Shown: positions 19,083 through 27,225 of the stretch, piece by piece
Layout of the letters: every line of letters begins with the position of its first letter
How positions within the stretch are numbered: position 1 is the first letter of the stretch
NCBI RefSeq assembly: GCF_018325905.1
Contig: NZ_AP021901.1
Location: 806,001 to 870,000 of the forward strand
Origin: Pseudomonas sp. St316
Lineage (GTDB): Bacteria; Pseudomonadota; Gammaproteobacteria; Pseudomonadales; Pseudomonadaceae
DNA: 64,000 nt
Direction: 5' to 3'
Notes under the pieces: model-generated
Seen by the model: only the letters and a program-made list of their open reading frames with translations
Database searches by the model: none
What the model was told of the DNA's origin: nothing
Made by a program: the position numbers and the translations under genes

Positions 19083-20107
19083 TGCGGGCATTGCCTACCT
19101 ATCAACCCCTGAAAGCCAAGCCCCTCAAGCTCGTGGCGTTGGCCGCGCTGTCGCTGTTGGTCGTCAGTTGTTCGACCAGCCGCGCGCCGGCCCAGAAAAA
19201 CTCCACCGCCGTGCGCGCGACGCCCGGCCTGGACATCAACCGGGCCCACAAGGACGGCGCGCCGTGGTGGGACGTGGATGTCTCGCGCATTCCCGACGCC
19301 ACGCCAACCCTGCACACCGGCCCCTACAAGGCCAACCCCTACACGGTGCTGGGCAAGACCTATTTTCCGATGGCCGACTCCAAGCGCTACGTGGCCTCGG
19401 GCACGGCGTCCTGGTACGGCACCAAGTTCCACGGCCAGAACACCGCCAACGGCGAAGTGTATGACCTGTACGGCATGAGCGCGGCCCACAAGACCTTGCC
19501 GCTGCCCAGCTACGTGCGGGTGACCAACCTGGACAACAACAAGAGCGTGATCCTGCGGGTCAATGACCGTGGGCCGTTCTATTCCGACCGCATCATCGAC
19601 TTGTCGTATGCGGCGGCGAAAAAACTCGGTTACGCTGAAATCGGCACCGCCCGGGTCAAGGTCGAAGGCATTGACCCGCAGGAATGGTGGGCCCAACGCG
19701 GCCGTCCGGCGCCTTTGATGCTCAACGAGCCGAAAGTGGCGCAAAATGCCGCGCCGACCGTGACGGCGTCCACCGGTACGGTCGAGCAGTGGACCCCACC
19801 GCCGCAGCAACACGCCGCGGCCGTGCTGCCGGTGCAGATCGATGCAAAAAAAAACGCTTCTGCAACAGCGTCTGGCCAGTTTCTGCAAGTGGGCGCGTTC
19901 GCCAACCCGGACGCTGCCGAGCTGTTGAGATCGAAGCTCAGCTCGATGGTGAGCGCCCCGGTGTTCATCAGCTCGATCGTGCGCAACCAGCAGACACTGC
20001 ATCGGGTGCGCCTGGGGCCGATCGGTTCTCCGGGTGAAGTCCAGCAAGTGCAGAACAGCGTGCGCCTGGCCAATCTCGGTTCGCCGAGCCTGGTCACCGC
20101 CGAGTAA
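19082..20107 (+). CDS. rlpA: RlpA septal ring lytic transglycosylase, lipoprotein
   Basis: RlpA cuts naked glycan strands that lack stem peptides, mainly at the division site. The 341-aa protein has a lipobox VVSC, a central double-psi beta-barrel (ASGTASWYGTKFHGQNTANG with the conserved Asp/His region, then RVNDRGPFYSDRIIDLS) and a C-terminal SPOR domain from about residue 260 (FLQVGAFANPDAAELL), which binds denuded peptidoglycan. The start overlaps the mltB stop (TAATG). A proline- and glutamine-rich linker separates the two domains. Confidence 0.95.
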   Translation: MRALPTYQPLKAKPLKLVALAALSLLVVSCSTSRAPAQKNSTAVRATPGLDINRAHKDGAPWWDVDVSRIPDATPTLHTGPYKANPYTVLGKTYFPMADSKRYVASGTASWYGTKFHGQNTANGEVYDLYGMSAAHKTLPLPSYVRVTNLDNNKSVILRVNDRGPFYSDRIIDLSYAAAKKLGYAEIGTARVKVEGIDPQEWWAQRGRPAPLMLNEPKVAQNAAPTVTASTGTVEQWTPPPQQHAAAVLPVQIDAKKNASATASGQFLQVGAFANPDAAELLRSKLSSMVSAPVFISSIVRNQQTLHRVRLGPIGSPGEVQQVQNSVRLANLGSPSLVTAE

Positions 20108-20204
20108 TTGATTGAGGCCCGCTTGCGGTTGGAGCGGGTCAGGTTGTTGGCTCCATGAATAACAAAAGCCCGGCAAGGGTTGTGAGTGAGCAACTTAAAT
20201 ACGC

Positions 20205-20226
20205 GGCGACCCGTTAGAAGGTCGCC
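20205..20226 (+). terminator. Hairpin between rlpA and dacC
   Basis: GGCGACC and GGTCGCC form a 7-bp stem around an 8-base loop, followed by TGTTCTAGTTTT. It may be a weak terminator or attenuator splitting dacC from the upstream run; the T tract is broken, so the call is tentative. Confidence 0.35.
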
Positions 20227-20275
20227 TGTTCTAGTTTTGCCTTCGGGCAGTCCCATTAGCGATTTCGAGAGACGG

Positions 20276-21433
20276 ATGAACATCACCACCTTTGCCAAAC
20301 GCCTTTGCCTGCTAGTCCCGCTGCTTCTCTCCCCAGCCGCGTTCGCGGTCGAGATGATGCCTGCGCCTCCTCAATTGGCCGCCAAATCCTTTGTGCTCAT
20401 GGATGCCAGCAGCGGCGAGGTCCTGGTAGAGAACAACGGTGACCAGCGCCTGCCGCCGGCCAGCCTGACCAAGCTGATGACCGCCTACATCGCCACCCTG
20501 GAAATCCGTCGTGGCCAGATCGGTGAAAACGATCCGGTGACCGTCAGCGAAAACGCCTGGCGTACCGGCGGTTCGCGGATGTTCATCAAGGTCGGTTCGC
20601 AAGTGACCGTCAGCGACCTGCTGCATGGCATCATCATCCAGTCCGGCAACGACGCCAGCGTCGCCCTGTCCGAGCACATCGCCGGCAGCGAAGATGCGTT
20701 CGCCGACATGATGAACAAAACCGTGGCCGACCTGGGCATGACCAACAGCCACTTCATGAACCCCACCGGCCTGCCGAACCCTGAGCACTATTCGTCGGCT
20801 CACGACATGGCGCTGTTGGCACGGGCGATCATTCACGAAGACCCGGCGCACTACGCCATCTACTCCCAGAAGGAATTCTTCTGGAACGGTATCAAGCAGC
20901 CTAACCGCAACCTGCTGCTGTGGCGCGACAAGACCGTCGATGGCCTGAAGACCGGCCACACCGACGAAGCCGGCTACTGCATGGTGTCCTCGGCCGTGCG
21001 TGACGGCATGCGCCTGATCGCCGTCGTCTTCGGCACCAGCAGCGAAGTGGCCCGTGCCGCCGAGACCCAGAAGCTGCTGACCTACGGTTTCCGTTTCTTC
21101 GAAACCCAGACCTTCTACCAGAAGGGCACCGAACTGGCCCAGGCCCAGGTCTGGAAAGGCAGCACCAATCAGGTGAAGGCCGGCCTGGCCCAGGACCTGA
21201 CCATGACCTTGCCTAAAGGCCAGCTCAAGAAGCTCGCTGCCAGCATGACCATGAACCCGCAACTGACCGCTCCCATCGCCAAGGGCGACGTGATCGGTAA
21301 AGTCGAAGTCAAACTGGACGACAAAGTGGTGCACAGCGCTGACCTGATCGCTCTGGACGCGGTCGAGGAAGGTGGTATCTTCCGCCGCATGTGGGATAGC
21401 ATCCGTCTATTCTTCTACGGCTTGTTCAACTGA
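20276..21433 (+). CDS. dacC: D-alanyl-D-alanine carboxypeptidase (PBP5 type)
   Basis: This periplasmic enzyme trims the terminal D-Ala from pentapeptide stems. The 385-aa protein has a signal peptide cleaved around AAFA-VEMMP, the catalytic Ser63 in PASLTKLM, SGN in IIQSGNDAS and KTG in DGLKTGHTDEAG. The C-terminal PBP5-C beta domain ends in an amphipathic helix (FRRMWDSIRLFFYGLF) for membrane attachment. The ATG at 20276 starts the signal peptide. It corresponds to PA3999 dacC; dacA is the E. coli name for the paralogue. Confidence 0.95.
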   Translation: MNITTFAKRLCLLVPLLLSPAAFAVEMMPAPPQLAAKSFVLMDASSGEVLVENNGDQRLPPASLTKLMTAYIATLEIRRGQIGENDPVTVSENAWRTGGSRMFIKVGSQVTVSDLLHGIIIQSGNDASVALSEHIAGSEDAFADMMNKTVADLGMTNSHFMNPTGLPNPEHYSSAHDMALLARAIIHEDPAHYAIYSQKEFFWNGIKQPNRNLLLWRDKTVDGLKTGHTDEAGYCMVSSAVRDGMRLIAVVFGTSSEVARAAETQKLLTYGFRFFETQTFYQKGTELAQAQVWKGSTNQVKAGLAQDLTMTLPKGQLKKLAASMTMNPQLTAPIAKGDVIGKVEVKLDDKVVHSADLIALDAVEEGGIFRRMWDSIRLFFYGLFN

Positions 21434-21514
21434 TTGAAGTGTTGACCTGCATGGCCTCGTTCCCATCCGGAGCGGGGCCATGTGCGTTACCACGGCTTAC
21501 GAGGCCGTTACCCC

Positions 21515-21790
21515 ATGACAGACTCTGAAGTAAAAGCGCCAAAGATCGAATTCCCCTGCGCGGATTATCCGATCAAGGTCATCGGCGACACCGGCGTGGG
21601 TTTCAAGGACCGGATCATTGCGATCCTTGAAAAACACGCCACCGTTGACCACAAGACCCTGGCCGAGCGCCAGAGTACCAACGGCAAGTACACGACGATC
21701 CAGTTGCACATCATTGCCACCGGCCAGGAACAGCTCTACGACATCAACAGCGAGCTGCGAGCGACCGGTTTCGTGCACATGGTGTTGTGA
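21515..21790 (+). CDS. YbeD family protein (DUF493)
   Basis: A 91-aa ACT-like fold protein with the family pattern [39 protein letters not shown] and a final ATGFVHMVL. It lies between dacC and lipB, the usual place of ybeD, and is often thought to touch lipoate metabolism or its regulation, but this is unproven. The stop overlaps the lipB start by one base (TGATG), so translation is probably coupled. Confidence 0.93.
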   Translation: MTDSEVKAPKIEFPCADYPIKVIGDTGVGFKDRIIAILEKHATVDHKTLAERQSTNGKYTTIQLHIIATGQEQLYDINSELRATGFVHMVL

Positions 21791-22437
21791 TGCCGGGCAC
21801 GCTGGGCTTTCGCGAGCTGGGCACGATGGCTTACGAGCCGGTCTGGCATGCCATGCAACGCTTCACGAACGAACGCGGCACCACCGCCGACGATGAAGTC
21901 TGGCTGGTGGAACACCCACCGGTGTTCACCCAGGGCCAGGCCGGCAAGGCCGAGCACCTGTTGCTGCCGGGGGATATCCCGGTGGTGAAGGTCGACCGGG
22001 GCGGGCAGGTGACCTACCATGGCCCTGGCCAGCTGGTCGCCTACCTGTTGCTGGATGTGCGCAAGCTGGGGTTTGGCGTGCGCGAGCTGGTCACCCGCAT
22101 GGAGACATGCCTGATCGAGCTGCTGGCCAGCTATGGTGTGACGGCGGCGGCCAAGCCGGATGCGCCGGGTGTCTATGTCGACGGGGCGAAGATCGCCTCC
22201 TTGGGATTGCGAATCCGCCACGGCTGTTCGTTTCATGGCCTGGCGCTGAACGTGGACATGGACCTTGCGCCATTTCGACGGATTAATCCCTGTGGCTACG
22301 CGGGACTGGCGATGACCCAGTTGAGCGAGCATGCAGGATCGATTGAATTTGCCGAGGTAAGTGCCCGGCTGCGCGCGCAGCTCGTCAAACACCTCGACTA
22401 TGCTGAGCAGACGACCCTCACGGGCGGAATCGACTGA
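21790..22437 (+). CDS. lipB: Lipoyl(octanoyl) transferase
   Basis: LipB moves an octanoyl group from octanoyl-ACP onto the lipoyl domains of 2-oxoacid dehydrogenases and the glycine cleavage H protein. The 215-aa product shows [19 protein letters not shown] and the catalytic pair: Lys in [12 protein letters not shown] and Cys in [14 protein letters not shown]. The first ATG at 21790 shares its A with the ybeD stop; a GTG one codon earlier is possible. It feeds directly into lipA, which starts one base after its stop. Confidence 0.95.
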   Translation: MPGTLGFRELGTMAYEPVWHAMQRFTNERGTTADDEVWLVEHPPVFTQGQAGKAEHLLLPGDIPVVKVDRGGQVTYHGPGQLVAYLLLDVRKLGFGVRELVTRMETCLIELLASYGVTAAAKPDAPGVYVDGAKIASLGLRIRHGCSFHGLALNVDMDLAPFRRINPCGYAGLAMTQLSEHAGSIEFAEVSARLRAQLVKHLDYAEQTTLTGGID

Positions 22438-22438
22438 T

Positions 22439-23461
22439 ATGACTACTGATGCAGTGCAAACCATGATCCCGACGCAGGACGTCACCGAGCGTCCGGCCCC
22501 ACGTGCCAAGGTAGAGGCCGGCGTCAAGCTGCGCGGCGCCGAGAAGGTTGCACGCATCCCGGTCAAGATCATCCCGACCACCGAGTTGCCGAAGAAGCCT
22601 GACTGGATTCGCGTGCGCATCCCGGTGTCCCCGGAAGTCGACCGGATCAAGGCCCTGCTGCGCAAGCACAAGCTGCACAGCGTCTGCGAAGAAGCCTCCT
22701 GCCCGAACCTGGGCGAGTGCTTCTCCGGCGGCACTGCCACGTTCATGATCATGGGCGACATCTGCACCCGTCGCTGCCCATTCTGTGACGTCGGCCACGG
22801 TCGTCCGAAGCCGCTGGACACTAATGAACCGCAAAGCCTGGCCATCGCCATCGCCGACCTGAAACTCAAGTACGTGGTCATCACCTCGGTGGACCGCGAC
22901 GACTTGCGTGACGGCGGTGCCCAGCACTTTGCCGACTGCATCCGCGAGATCCGCAAGCTGTCGCCGAACGTCCAGTTGGAAACCCTGGTGCCCGATTACC
23001 GTGGCCGCATGGACATCGCCCTGGAAATCACCGCCGCCGAGCCACCGGATGTGTTCAACCACAACCTGGAAACCGTGCCGCGCCTGTACAAGGCCGCGCG
23101 CCCGGGCTCGGACTACCAGTGGTCGCTGACCTTGCTGCAACGCTTCAAGCAGATGATGCCGCACATTCCGACCAAGTCTGGCTTGATGCTGGGCCTGGGT
23201 GAGACTGATGAGGAAGTCATCGAGGTCATGAAGCGCATGCGTGAGCATGACATCGATATGCTGACCTTGGGGCAGTACCTGCAGCCTTCGCGTAGTCACT
23301 TGCCGGTGCAGCGTTTTGTGCATCCGGATACCTTTGCCTGGTTTGCCGAGGAAGGGTACAAGATGGGCTTCAAGAACGTGGCTTCGGGGCCGTTGGTGCG
23401 GTCTTCGTATCATGCGGATGAGCAGGCTAAGTTGGTCAAGGCTGAGCTTTTGGGGGCCTGA
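22439..23461 (+). CDS. lipA: Lipoyl synthase
   Basis: LipA is a radical SAM enzyme that inserts two sulfurs into the octanoyl chain. The 340-aa product carries both iron-sulfur motifs: the auxiliary cluster as [12 protein letters not shown] and the radical SAM cluster as CTRRCPFC. The C-terminal [15 protein letters not shown] includes the Ser that ligates the auxiliary cluster. The ATG at 22439 comes one base after the lipB stop. It ends the forward run; beyond it lies about 1 kb of repeat-rich non-coding DNA. Confidence 0.96.
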   Translation: MTTDAVQTMIPTQDVTERPAPRAKVEAGVKLRGAEKVARIPVKIIPTTELPKKPDWIRVRIPVSPEVDRIKALLRKHKLHSVCEEASCPNLGECFSGGTATFMIMGDICTRRCPFCDVGHGRPKPLDTNEPQSLAIAIADLKLKYVVITSVDRDDLRDGGAQHFADCIREIRKLSPNVQLETLVPDYRGRMDIALEITAAEPPDVFNHNLETVPRLYKAARPGSDYQWSLTLLQRFKQMMPHIPTKSGLMLGLGETDEEVIEVMKRMREHDIDMLTLGQYLQPSRSHLPVQRFVHPDTFAWFAEEGYKMGFKNVASGPLVRSSYHADEQAKLVKAELLGA

Positions 23462-23483
23462 TTCGGTATTTTTGGGGCGGGTA

Positions 23484-23762
23484 GGTGGCGTACATATCCG
23501 TTGCTGCGGTAACGGCCACTTAGGGTTCCGCTCTTACAGCGGGTCACTTTTGGCAAACGCCCCAAAAGTAACCAAAAGGTCTTTGCCCCACCACTCGGTG
23601 CCTCGCCTAGGCTCGGCATGCCTTCACTCCGGCATTGGTTCGTGGGCCGCCGCGAAGGGCCATCCATGGCCCAGCGCGGCTAACCCGGCATCCATGCCGG
23701 GTTGCCCACGAACCAATGCCTGCGTTCAGCCATCGTGGTTAACGGGGCGCCTGAGATCAACG
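23484..23762 (+). repeat. Structured intergenic repeat, copy 1
   Basis: Starts near ACATATCCGT, contains TTCCGCTCTTACAGCGGGTC and then a compound hairpin: an outer 17-bp stem (23631-23647 with 23704-23720) encloses two small hairpins at 23657-23672 and 23682-23703. A second copy in inverted orientation lies at 24121-24400. The sequence is familiar as a long intergenic repeat scattered through many Pseudomonas genomes; its function is not known to me. Confidence 0.85.
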
Positions 23763-23818
23763 TCCTCTACGAGGCGGCCTTATAGCCGACCTGGCTCTTG
23801 GTGAGATCGCATTTCTCC

Positions 23819-23907
23819 TGTGGGAGCGAGCTTGCTCGCGATGGCGGTGGTTCGGATACATGGATGTTGAGCCTACTGGCCTCATCGCGAGCAAGCTCGC
23901 TCCCACA
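23819..23907. repeat. REP inverted pair (BIME)
   Basis: Forward and inverted copies of TGTGGGAGCGAGCTTGCTCG flank a 40-base spacer, between the two inverted copies of the 280-bp repeat. Confidence 0.9.
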
Positions 23908-23914
23908 GGTTTTG

Positions 23915-24043
23915 CGGTGTATGTGGGTTTTGTGTCTGTGAAGATTCAGTGTGGGGGCGGTGTATATGGATTTTGTGTCTGTGAAGATTCAGTGTGGGGG
24001 CGGTGTATATGGATTTTTTGTCTGCTGAAGCTCCAATGTGGGA
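23915..24043 (+). repeat. 43-bp tandem repeat, three copies
   Basis: Units begin at 23915, 23958 and 24001 with CGGTGTATATGGATTTTGTG and end in GTGTGGGGGC. The first two are near identical over most of the unit; the third has diverged and its end merges into an intact REP. The unit equals a REP spacer plus the REP left edge, so it probably grew by slippage within a BIME. Confidence 0.85.
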
Positions 24044-24063
24044 GCGAGCTTGCTCGCGATAGC
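24037..24063 (+). repeat. Single REP copy
   Basis: A forward TGTGGGAGCGAGCTTGCTCG copy continuing from the last unit of the 43-bp tandem repeat. Confidence 0.85.
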
Positions 24064-24120
24064 GGTAGTGCAGCCACATAGATACTGGACATGCCCCCGC
24101 TCTTGCTTTGCTTTGCTTTG

Positions 24121-24400
24121 GATCTTGATCTGGACGCCCCGTTAAACCACGCTGGCCGAACGCAGGCATTGCGCAGTGGGCATCCCGGCATGGATGCCGG
24201 GATAGCCGCGCTGGGCCATGGATGGCCCTTCGCGGCGGGCCCACGGAGCAATGCCTGCGTTCGGGCATGCCGAGCCTGAGCGAGGCACCGAGTGGTGGGG
24301 CAAAGCGTTTTTGGTTACTTTTGGCGCTCTTCCAAAAGTGACCCGCTGTAAGAGCGGAACCATAAGCAGCCGTTACACAAAAAACGGATATACACACCAA
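24121..24400 (-). repeat. Structured intergenic repeat, copy 2 (inverted)
   Basis: Read on the reverse strand it repeats copy 1 nearly base for base, including TTCCGCTCTTACAGCGGGTC and the compound hairpin. Its outer stem is a perfect 16-bp CGAACGCAGGCATTGC with its complement, then a 3-base internal loop and a 6-bp GTGGGC/GCCCAC helix. Differences from copy 1 within stems are partly compensatory. Confidence 0.85.
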
Positions 24401-24479
24401 GCAAGCGACAGCCCGGGAAACCCATGGCCCTAACCCCCCATCACTCCGTCCCAGCACTCCCCCCGAAGGCCTGATCGGA

Positions 24480-25355
24480 GTGATCGCCCCCGCCGGCCCC
24501 GCCCCGCTGGACACGGAAAAAGCCATCCAATGGATGCGCGCAAGGGGCCATGAACTGCGAATATTCCCAGGCGTCTACGAAAAGGACGGTTACCTGGCCG
24601 GCAACGACGAAGTAAGGCTCAACGACCTGCACGCCGCTTTCGCCGACCCAGAAGTAAGCGCGATCATCTGCCTGCGCGGTGGCTACGGCACACCGCGCCT
24701 GCTGGACCGCATCGATTTCGAACTCCTGCGCCGCAACCCCAAGCCATTCGTCGGCTACAGCGACATCACCGCCCTGCACCTGGCCATCAGCCGTTACGCA
24801 GGCTTCGTGACCTTCCACGGGCCGCTGCTCAACGCCGACCTGCTAGGCGACAAGGAACCCCCAACCGTCACCTCGTTCTTCAGCCTGCTGCGTGGACAGT
24901 CGAAGGCCGGCAGCGCGTTGGACCATCCCGCCGCCTACCCACTGACCACCGTCGAGCCGGGCATCGCCCACGGGCGTCTGCTGGGCGGCAACCTGTCGAT
25001 CATTGCCGCGACCATGGGCACGCCTTATCAGATCGACGCCGACGGGGTAATCCTGTTCATCGAAGACGTCAACGAACCGCTGTACCGCATTGACCGGCTG
25101 TTGACCCAGTTGAGGCTGGCCGGCACGTTGGCAAAGTTGCGCGGTGTACTGGTGGGCGATGTGGCCGGGGTCGACGTCGAGGCGTTGAACCGCTTGCTCA
25201 AGCAGACCTTCGAACCGTTGCGCATCCCGGTGCTGTCTGGCTGGCGCAGCGGGCACTGCGATCCGAACCTGACCTTGCCCATGGGGGCGCTGGTGACGCT
25301 GGATGCGGGGGAGAAGCGGTTGGTGTTGGAGCAGGATGTGGTGATCAGTCGCTAG
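24480..25355 (+). CDS. LD-carboxypeptidase (S66 family), N-terminus uncertain
   Basis: S66 peptidases remove D-Ala from the L,D-bond of recycled tetrapeptides in the cytoplasm. The 291-aa frame has IAPAGPAP, the LRGGYGTPRLLDRIDF loop, the nucleophile Ser in VGYSDITAL, and a C-terminal Glu and His region (FIEDVNEPLYRIDRLL and WRSGHCDPNLTLPMG). No ATG is in frame upstream. GTG 24480 has GAAGG before it but would remove the GLIG part of the first strand. An ATG at 24424 opens another frame that would join this one if the C run at 24459-24464 had one more C. The start is therefore either GTG 24480 or lost by a one-base slip. Confidence 0.8.
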   Translation: MIAPAGPAPLDTEKAIQWMRARGHELRIFPGVYEKDGYLAGNDEVRLNDLHAAFADPEVSAIICLRGGYGTPRLLDRIDFELLRRNPKPFVGYSDITALHLAISRYAGFVTFHGPLLNADLLGDKEPPTVTSFFSLLRGQSKAGSALDHPAAYPLTTVEPGIAHGRLLGGNLSIIAATMGTPYQIDADGVILFIEDVNEPLYRIDRLLTQLRLAGTLAKLRGVLVGDVAGVDVEALNRLLKQTFEPLRIPVLSGWRSGHCDPNLTLPMGALVTLDAGEKRLVLEQDVVISR

Positions 25356-25378
25356 ATTTTTGTTGCCTGATAGTCAGT

Positions 25379-25466
25379 CATCGCGAGCAGGCTCGCTCCC
25401 ACAGGGTGATCGCATTCCTTCAGGTAAACACGGTCTAGTGTGGGAGCGAGCTTGCTCGCGATGGCG
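25379..25466. repeat. REP inverted pair (BIME)
   Basis: An inverted copy with a GCGAGCAGGCTCGC core followed by a forward TGTGGGAGCGAGCTTGCTCG copy, between convergent genes. Confidence 0.9.
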
Positions 25467-25485
25467 TCAGCGGCCATACGGCAAT

Positions 25486-26808
25486 TCAGCGACTACGCAA
25501 CGCCTCCAGCAACTGTTGCGTCGGATACCCATCCGCCGGCCAGCCGAACGACTGCTGGGCGCTGCGGATGGCCTTGCGAGTGTTGGCGCCGATGATACCG
25601 TCAGGGTTGCCCGCGTCGTAGTTGTGCTTGCCCAACAGGGTTTGCAGCTCGATGCGTTCGCTGCGGCTCAGGGGCAGGTCCTCCTTGGGCCATTGGCCGT
25701 AGACCAGCCCGCCGTCGGTAAAGCGCTTTGACAACAACCCAACCGCCAAGGCATAGGACGACGAGTTGTTGTACTTGAGGATGGCGCGGAAGTTATCGAA
25801 GATCAGGAACGCTGGGCCGCGATGGCCGGCCGGCAGCAGCAGGGACGCCGAGAGCTGTTTGTCATCCGGGGTTATTGGCAGGCCGCCATATTCTGAAACA
25901 CCCAGTCGCTCCCATTCAGCAACAGGCTTGCGGATCGTGCCATCGGCCAGAGTGTAGTCGAAGCCCTCAGGGAGATCGACTTCGAACCCCCATGGCTGGC
26001 CACGTTGCCAGCCGGAGCTTTGCAGGTAGTGGGCGGTCGAGGCCAGGGCGTCGGTGGAGCTGCCCCAGATGTCGCGGCGACCGTCGCCGTCGAAATCCAC
26101 CGCATGGGTGTTGTACGTGGTGGGAATGAACTGGGTCTGGCCCATGGCGCCGGCCCAGGAGCCGAGCATTTTTTCCGGCGTGATGTCGCCCTGTTGCAGG
26201 ATTTGCAGCGCGGCGATCAGTTGCGCATGGGCAAAACCCGGGCGCCGTCCTTCGTAGGCCAGCGTCGCCAGGGAGTTGATCACCGACTTGCTGCCTTGGA
26301 ACTGGCCGAAGTTGCTCTCCATGCCCCACACCGCCACCAGCGCCTCGCGATCGACGCCATAGCGCTGTTCGATGCTTTGCAGGACCTGGGCGTTCTGTTG
26401 GATCAGGCTCTTGCCTTTGTTGACCCGCAGTGGCGACAGCGCGCCATCGAGGTATTCCCACACGGGGCGAGTGAATTCCGGCTGGCTGCGATCGGCCTTG
26501 ATCACGCTCATGTCCGGGCTGACGCCGACAAACGCACGGTCGAACAGGTCGCCACGGATCCCCGCAGCCAGTGCCTCCTTGCGAAACCCGGCCTGCCATT
26601 CAGCGAAGGTCTGGGTGGGCGCTATGGCCAGGTCTTCACCGGTCGGCACCAGCGGCGGCACGATGGCTGGAGCGGTCACGGCGGGGGCTGTCTGGAGCGG
26701 TTGGGCGTCGGCGGCAGTAGGTTTTTCGGCGCAGGCGACAAGCAGGGCAACGCTTGCGGCAACAATCATTTGGCGCAGTGGCCAACGATGGGAAAGACAG
26801 AAGGGCAT
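25486..26808 (-). CDS. Lytic murein transglycosylase with peptidoglycan-binding domain (SltB3-like)
   Basis: The 440-aa protein has a signal peptide with a lipobox-like LVAC, a proline/alanine-rich linker, an SLT_2 (MltB-type) catalytic domain and a C-terminal peptidoglycan-binding domain (ELQTLLGKHNYDAGNPDGII). The catalytic Glu is in LVAVWGMESNFGQFQGS, followed by SWAGAMGQTQFIPTTYNTHA and the DFDGDGRRDIW loop. By position it matches PA3992 (SltB3). It acts on glycan strands like the mltB/sltB1 product but has its own wall-binding module. The lipobox suggests membrane anchoring. Confidence 0.9.
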   Translation of the reverse strand: MPFCLSHRWPLRQMIVAASVALLVACAEKPTAADAQPLQTAPAVTAPAIVPPLVPTGEDLAIAPTQTFAEWQAGFRKEALAAGIRGDLFDRAFVGVSPDMSVIKADRSQPEFTRPVWEYLDGALSPLRVNKGKSLIQQNAQVLQSIEQRYGVDREALVAVWGMESNFGQFQGSKSVINSLATLAYEGRRPGFAHAQLIAALQILQQGDITPEKMLGSWAGAMGQTQFIPTTYNTHAVDFDGDGRRDIWGSSTDALASTAHYLQSSGWQRGQPWGFEVDLPEGFDYTLADGTIRKPVAEWERLGVSEYGGLPITPDDKQLSASLLLPAGHRGPAFLIFDNFRAILKYNNSSSYALAVGLLSKRFTDGGLVYGQWPKEDLPLSRSERIELQTLLGKHNYDAGNPDGIIGANTRKAIRSAQQSFGWPADGYPTQQLLEALRSR

Positions 26809-26880
26809 GCACGGGTCCAGAAATACAAATCAGGTGCTGACCTTAACATGCGAAAGGGGCGTAGGGCTTGTCCTGGTGTT

Positions 26881-27045
26881 TCAAGCGGCCAGAAAGCAAG
26901 AAGCCTCCCAGTTGTCAGACTGGAAGGCTTCGCGGCGGTAGCTGCCTTTGCCCTTGGCGGGTCGTTCCTGGCGGCTGCGGAACAGGGGCTGGGCGACGAT
27001 GGACTTGGCCTTGTTGGGGCCATGCCTGGATGGCTTTTTGCTCAT
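26881..27045 (-). CDS. arfA: Alternative ribosome-rescue factor A
   Basis: A 54-aa protein, too short for many gene finders. It has the ArfA core: QPLFRSRQERPAKGKGSYRR and later NWEAS. ArfA enters stalled ribosomes lacking a stop codon and recruits RF2 to free the peptide, backing up tmRNA. The start at 27045 is ATG (MSKKPSRHG). The coding sequence contains a 13-bp hairpin at 26900-26931, as in E. coli arfA, where cleavage or termination at such a hairpin makes a non-stop message that tmRNA destroys. It sits between holA and the transglycosylase on the same strand. Confidence 0.9.
   Translation of the reverse strand: MSKKPSRHGPNKAKSIVAQPLFRSRQERPAKGKGSYRREAFQSDNWEASCFLAA
26900..26931 (-). 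promoter_or_regulatory. Hairpin inside the arfA coding sequence
   Basis: Arms 26900-26912 and 26919-26931 pair over 13 positions with one G-U wobble around a 6-base loop. Read on the arfA strand it is followed by TTGCTTTCT. It overlaps the codons before and at NWEAS. In E. coli a hairpin in the same place is cut by RNase III or terminates transcription, making arfA sensitive to tmRNA activity. Confidence 0.65.
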
Positions 27046-27148
27046 GATCGGATCTCTCGTGGGGTGGTTTTGCGGGGTAAATGATGGGGCAGAGTTGGGG
27101 GGCTGTCCATAGGGTAAATGGAGGCGATATTTGTGGGATCAAGAGCGG

Positions 27149-27225
27149 AAAAGATCGCAGCCTTCGGCAGCTCCTACAGAAGTATGCATTTCCATTGTAG
27201 GAGCTGCCGAAGGCTGCGATCTTTT
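27149..27225 (-). terminator. Long inverted repeat overlapping the holA stop, probable terminator
   Basis: Two 30-base arms (AAAAGATCGCAGCCTTCGGC at the left, its complement at the right) flank a 17-base loop. On the holA strand the stem starts at the stop codon and ends in TCTTTT, as expected for an intrinsic terminator. The same AGCCTTCGGCAGCTCCTACA element is a common Pseudomonas palindromic repeat, so it is also a mobile-type repeat recruited to this place. Confidence 0.6.

Larger units (their letters stand above)
23462..24479. other. Repeat-rich non-coding region between lipA and the LD-carboxypeptidase gene
   Basis: About 1 kb without a convincing gene. From left to right it holds a 280-bp structured repeat, a REP pair, a 43-bp tandem repeat running into another REP, and a second 280-bp copy in inverted orientation. 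Short open frames on both strands here follow the palindromes and do not resemble proteins. Confidence 0.8.

Noticed and set aside
23915..24043. CRISPR-like array
   Set aside because: The repeats are directly adjacent with no unique spacers and no cas genes are present; it is a plain tandem repeat.
23860..24433. Short open frames inside the repeat region after lipA
   Set aside because: They follow the palindromes of REPs and of the 280-bp repeat, appear on both strands and carry translated REP sequence.
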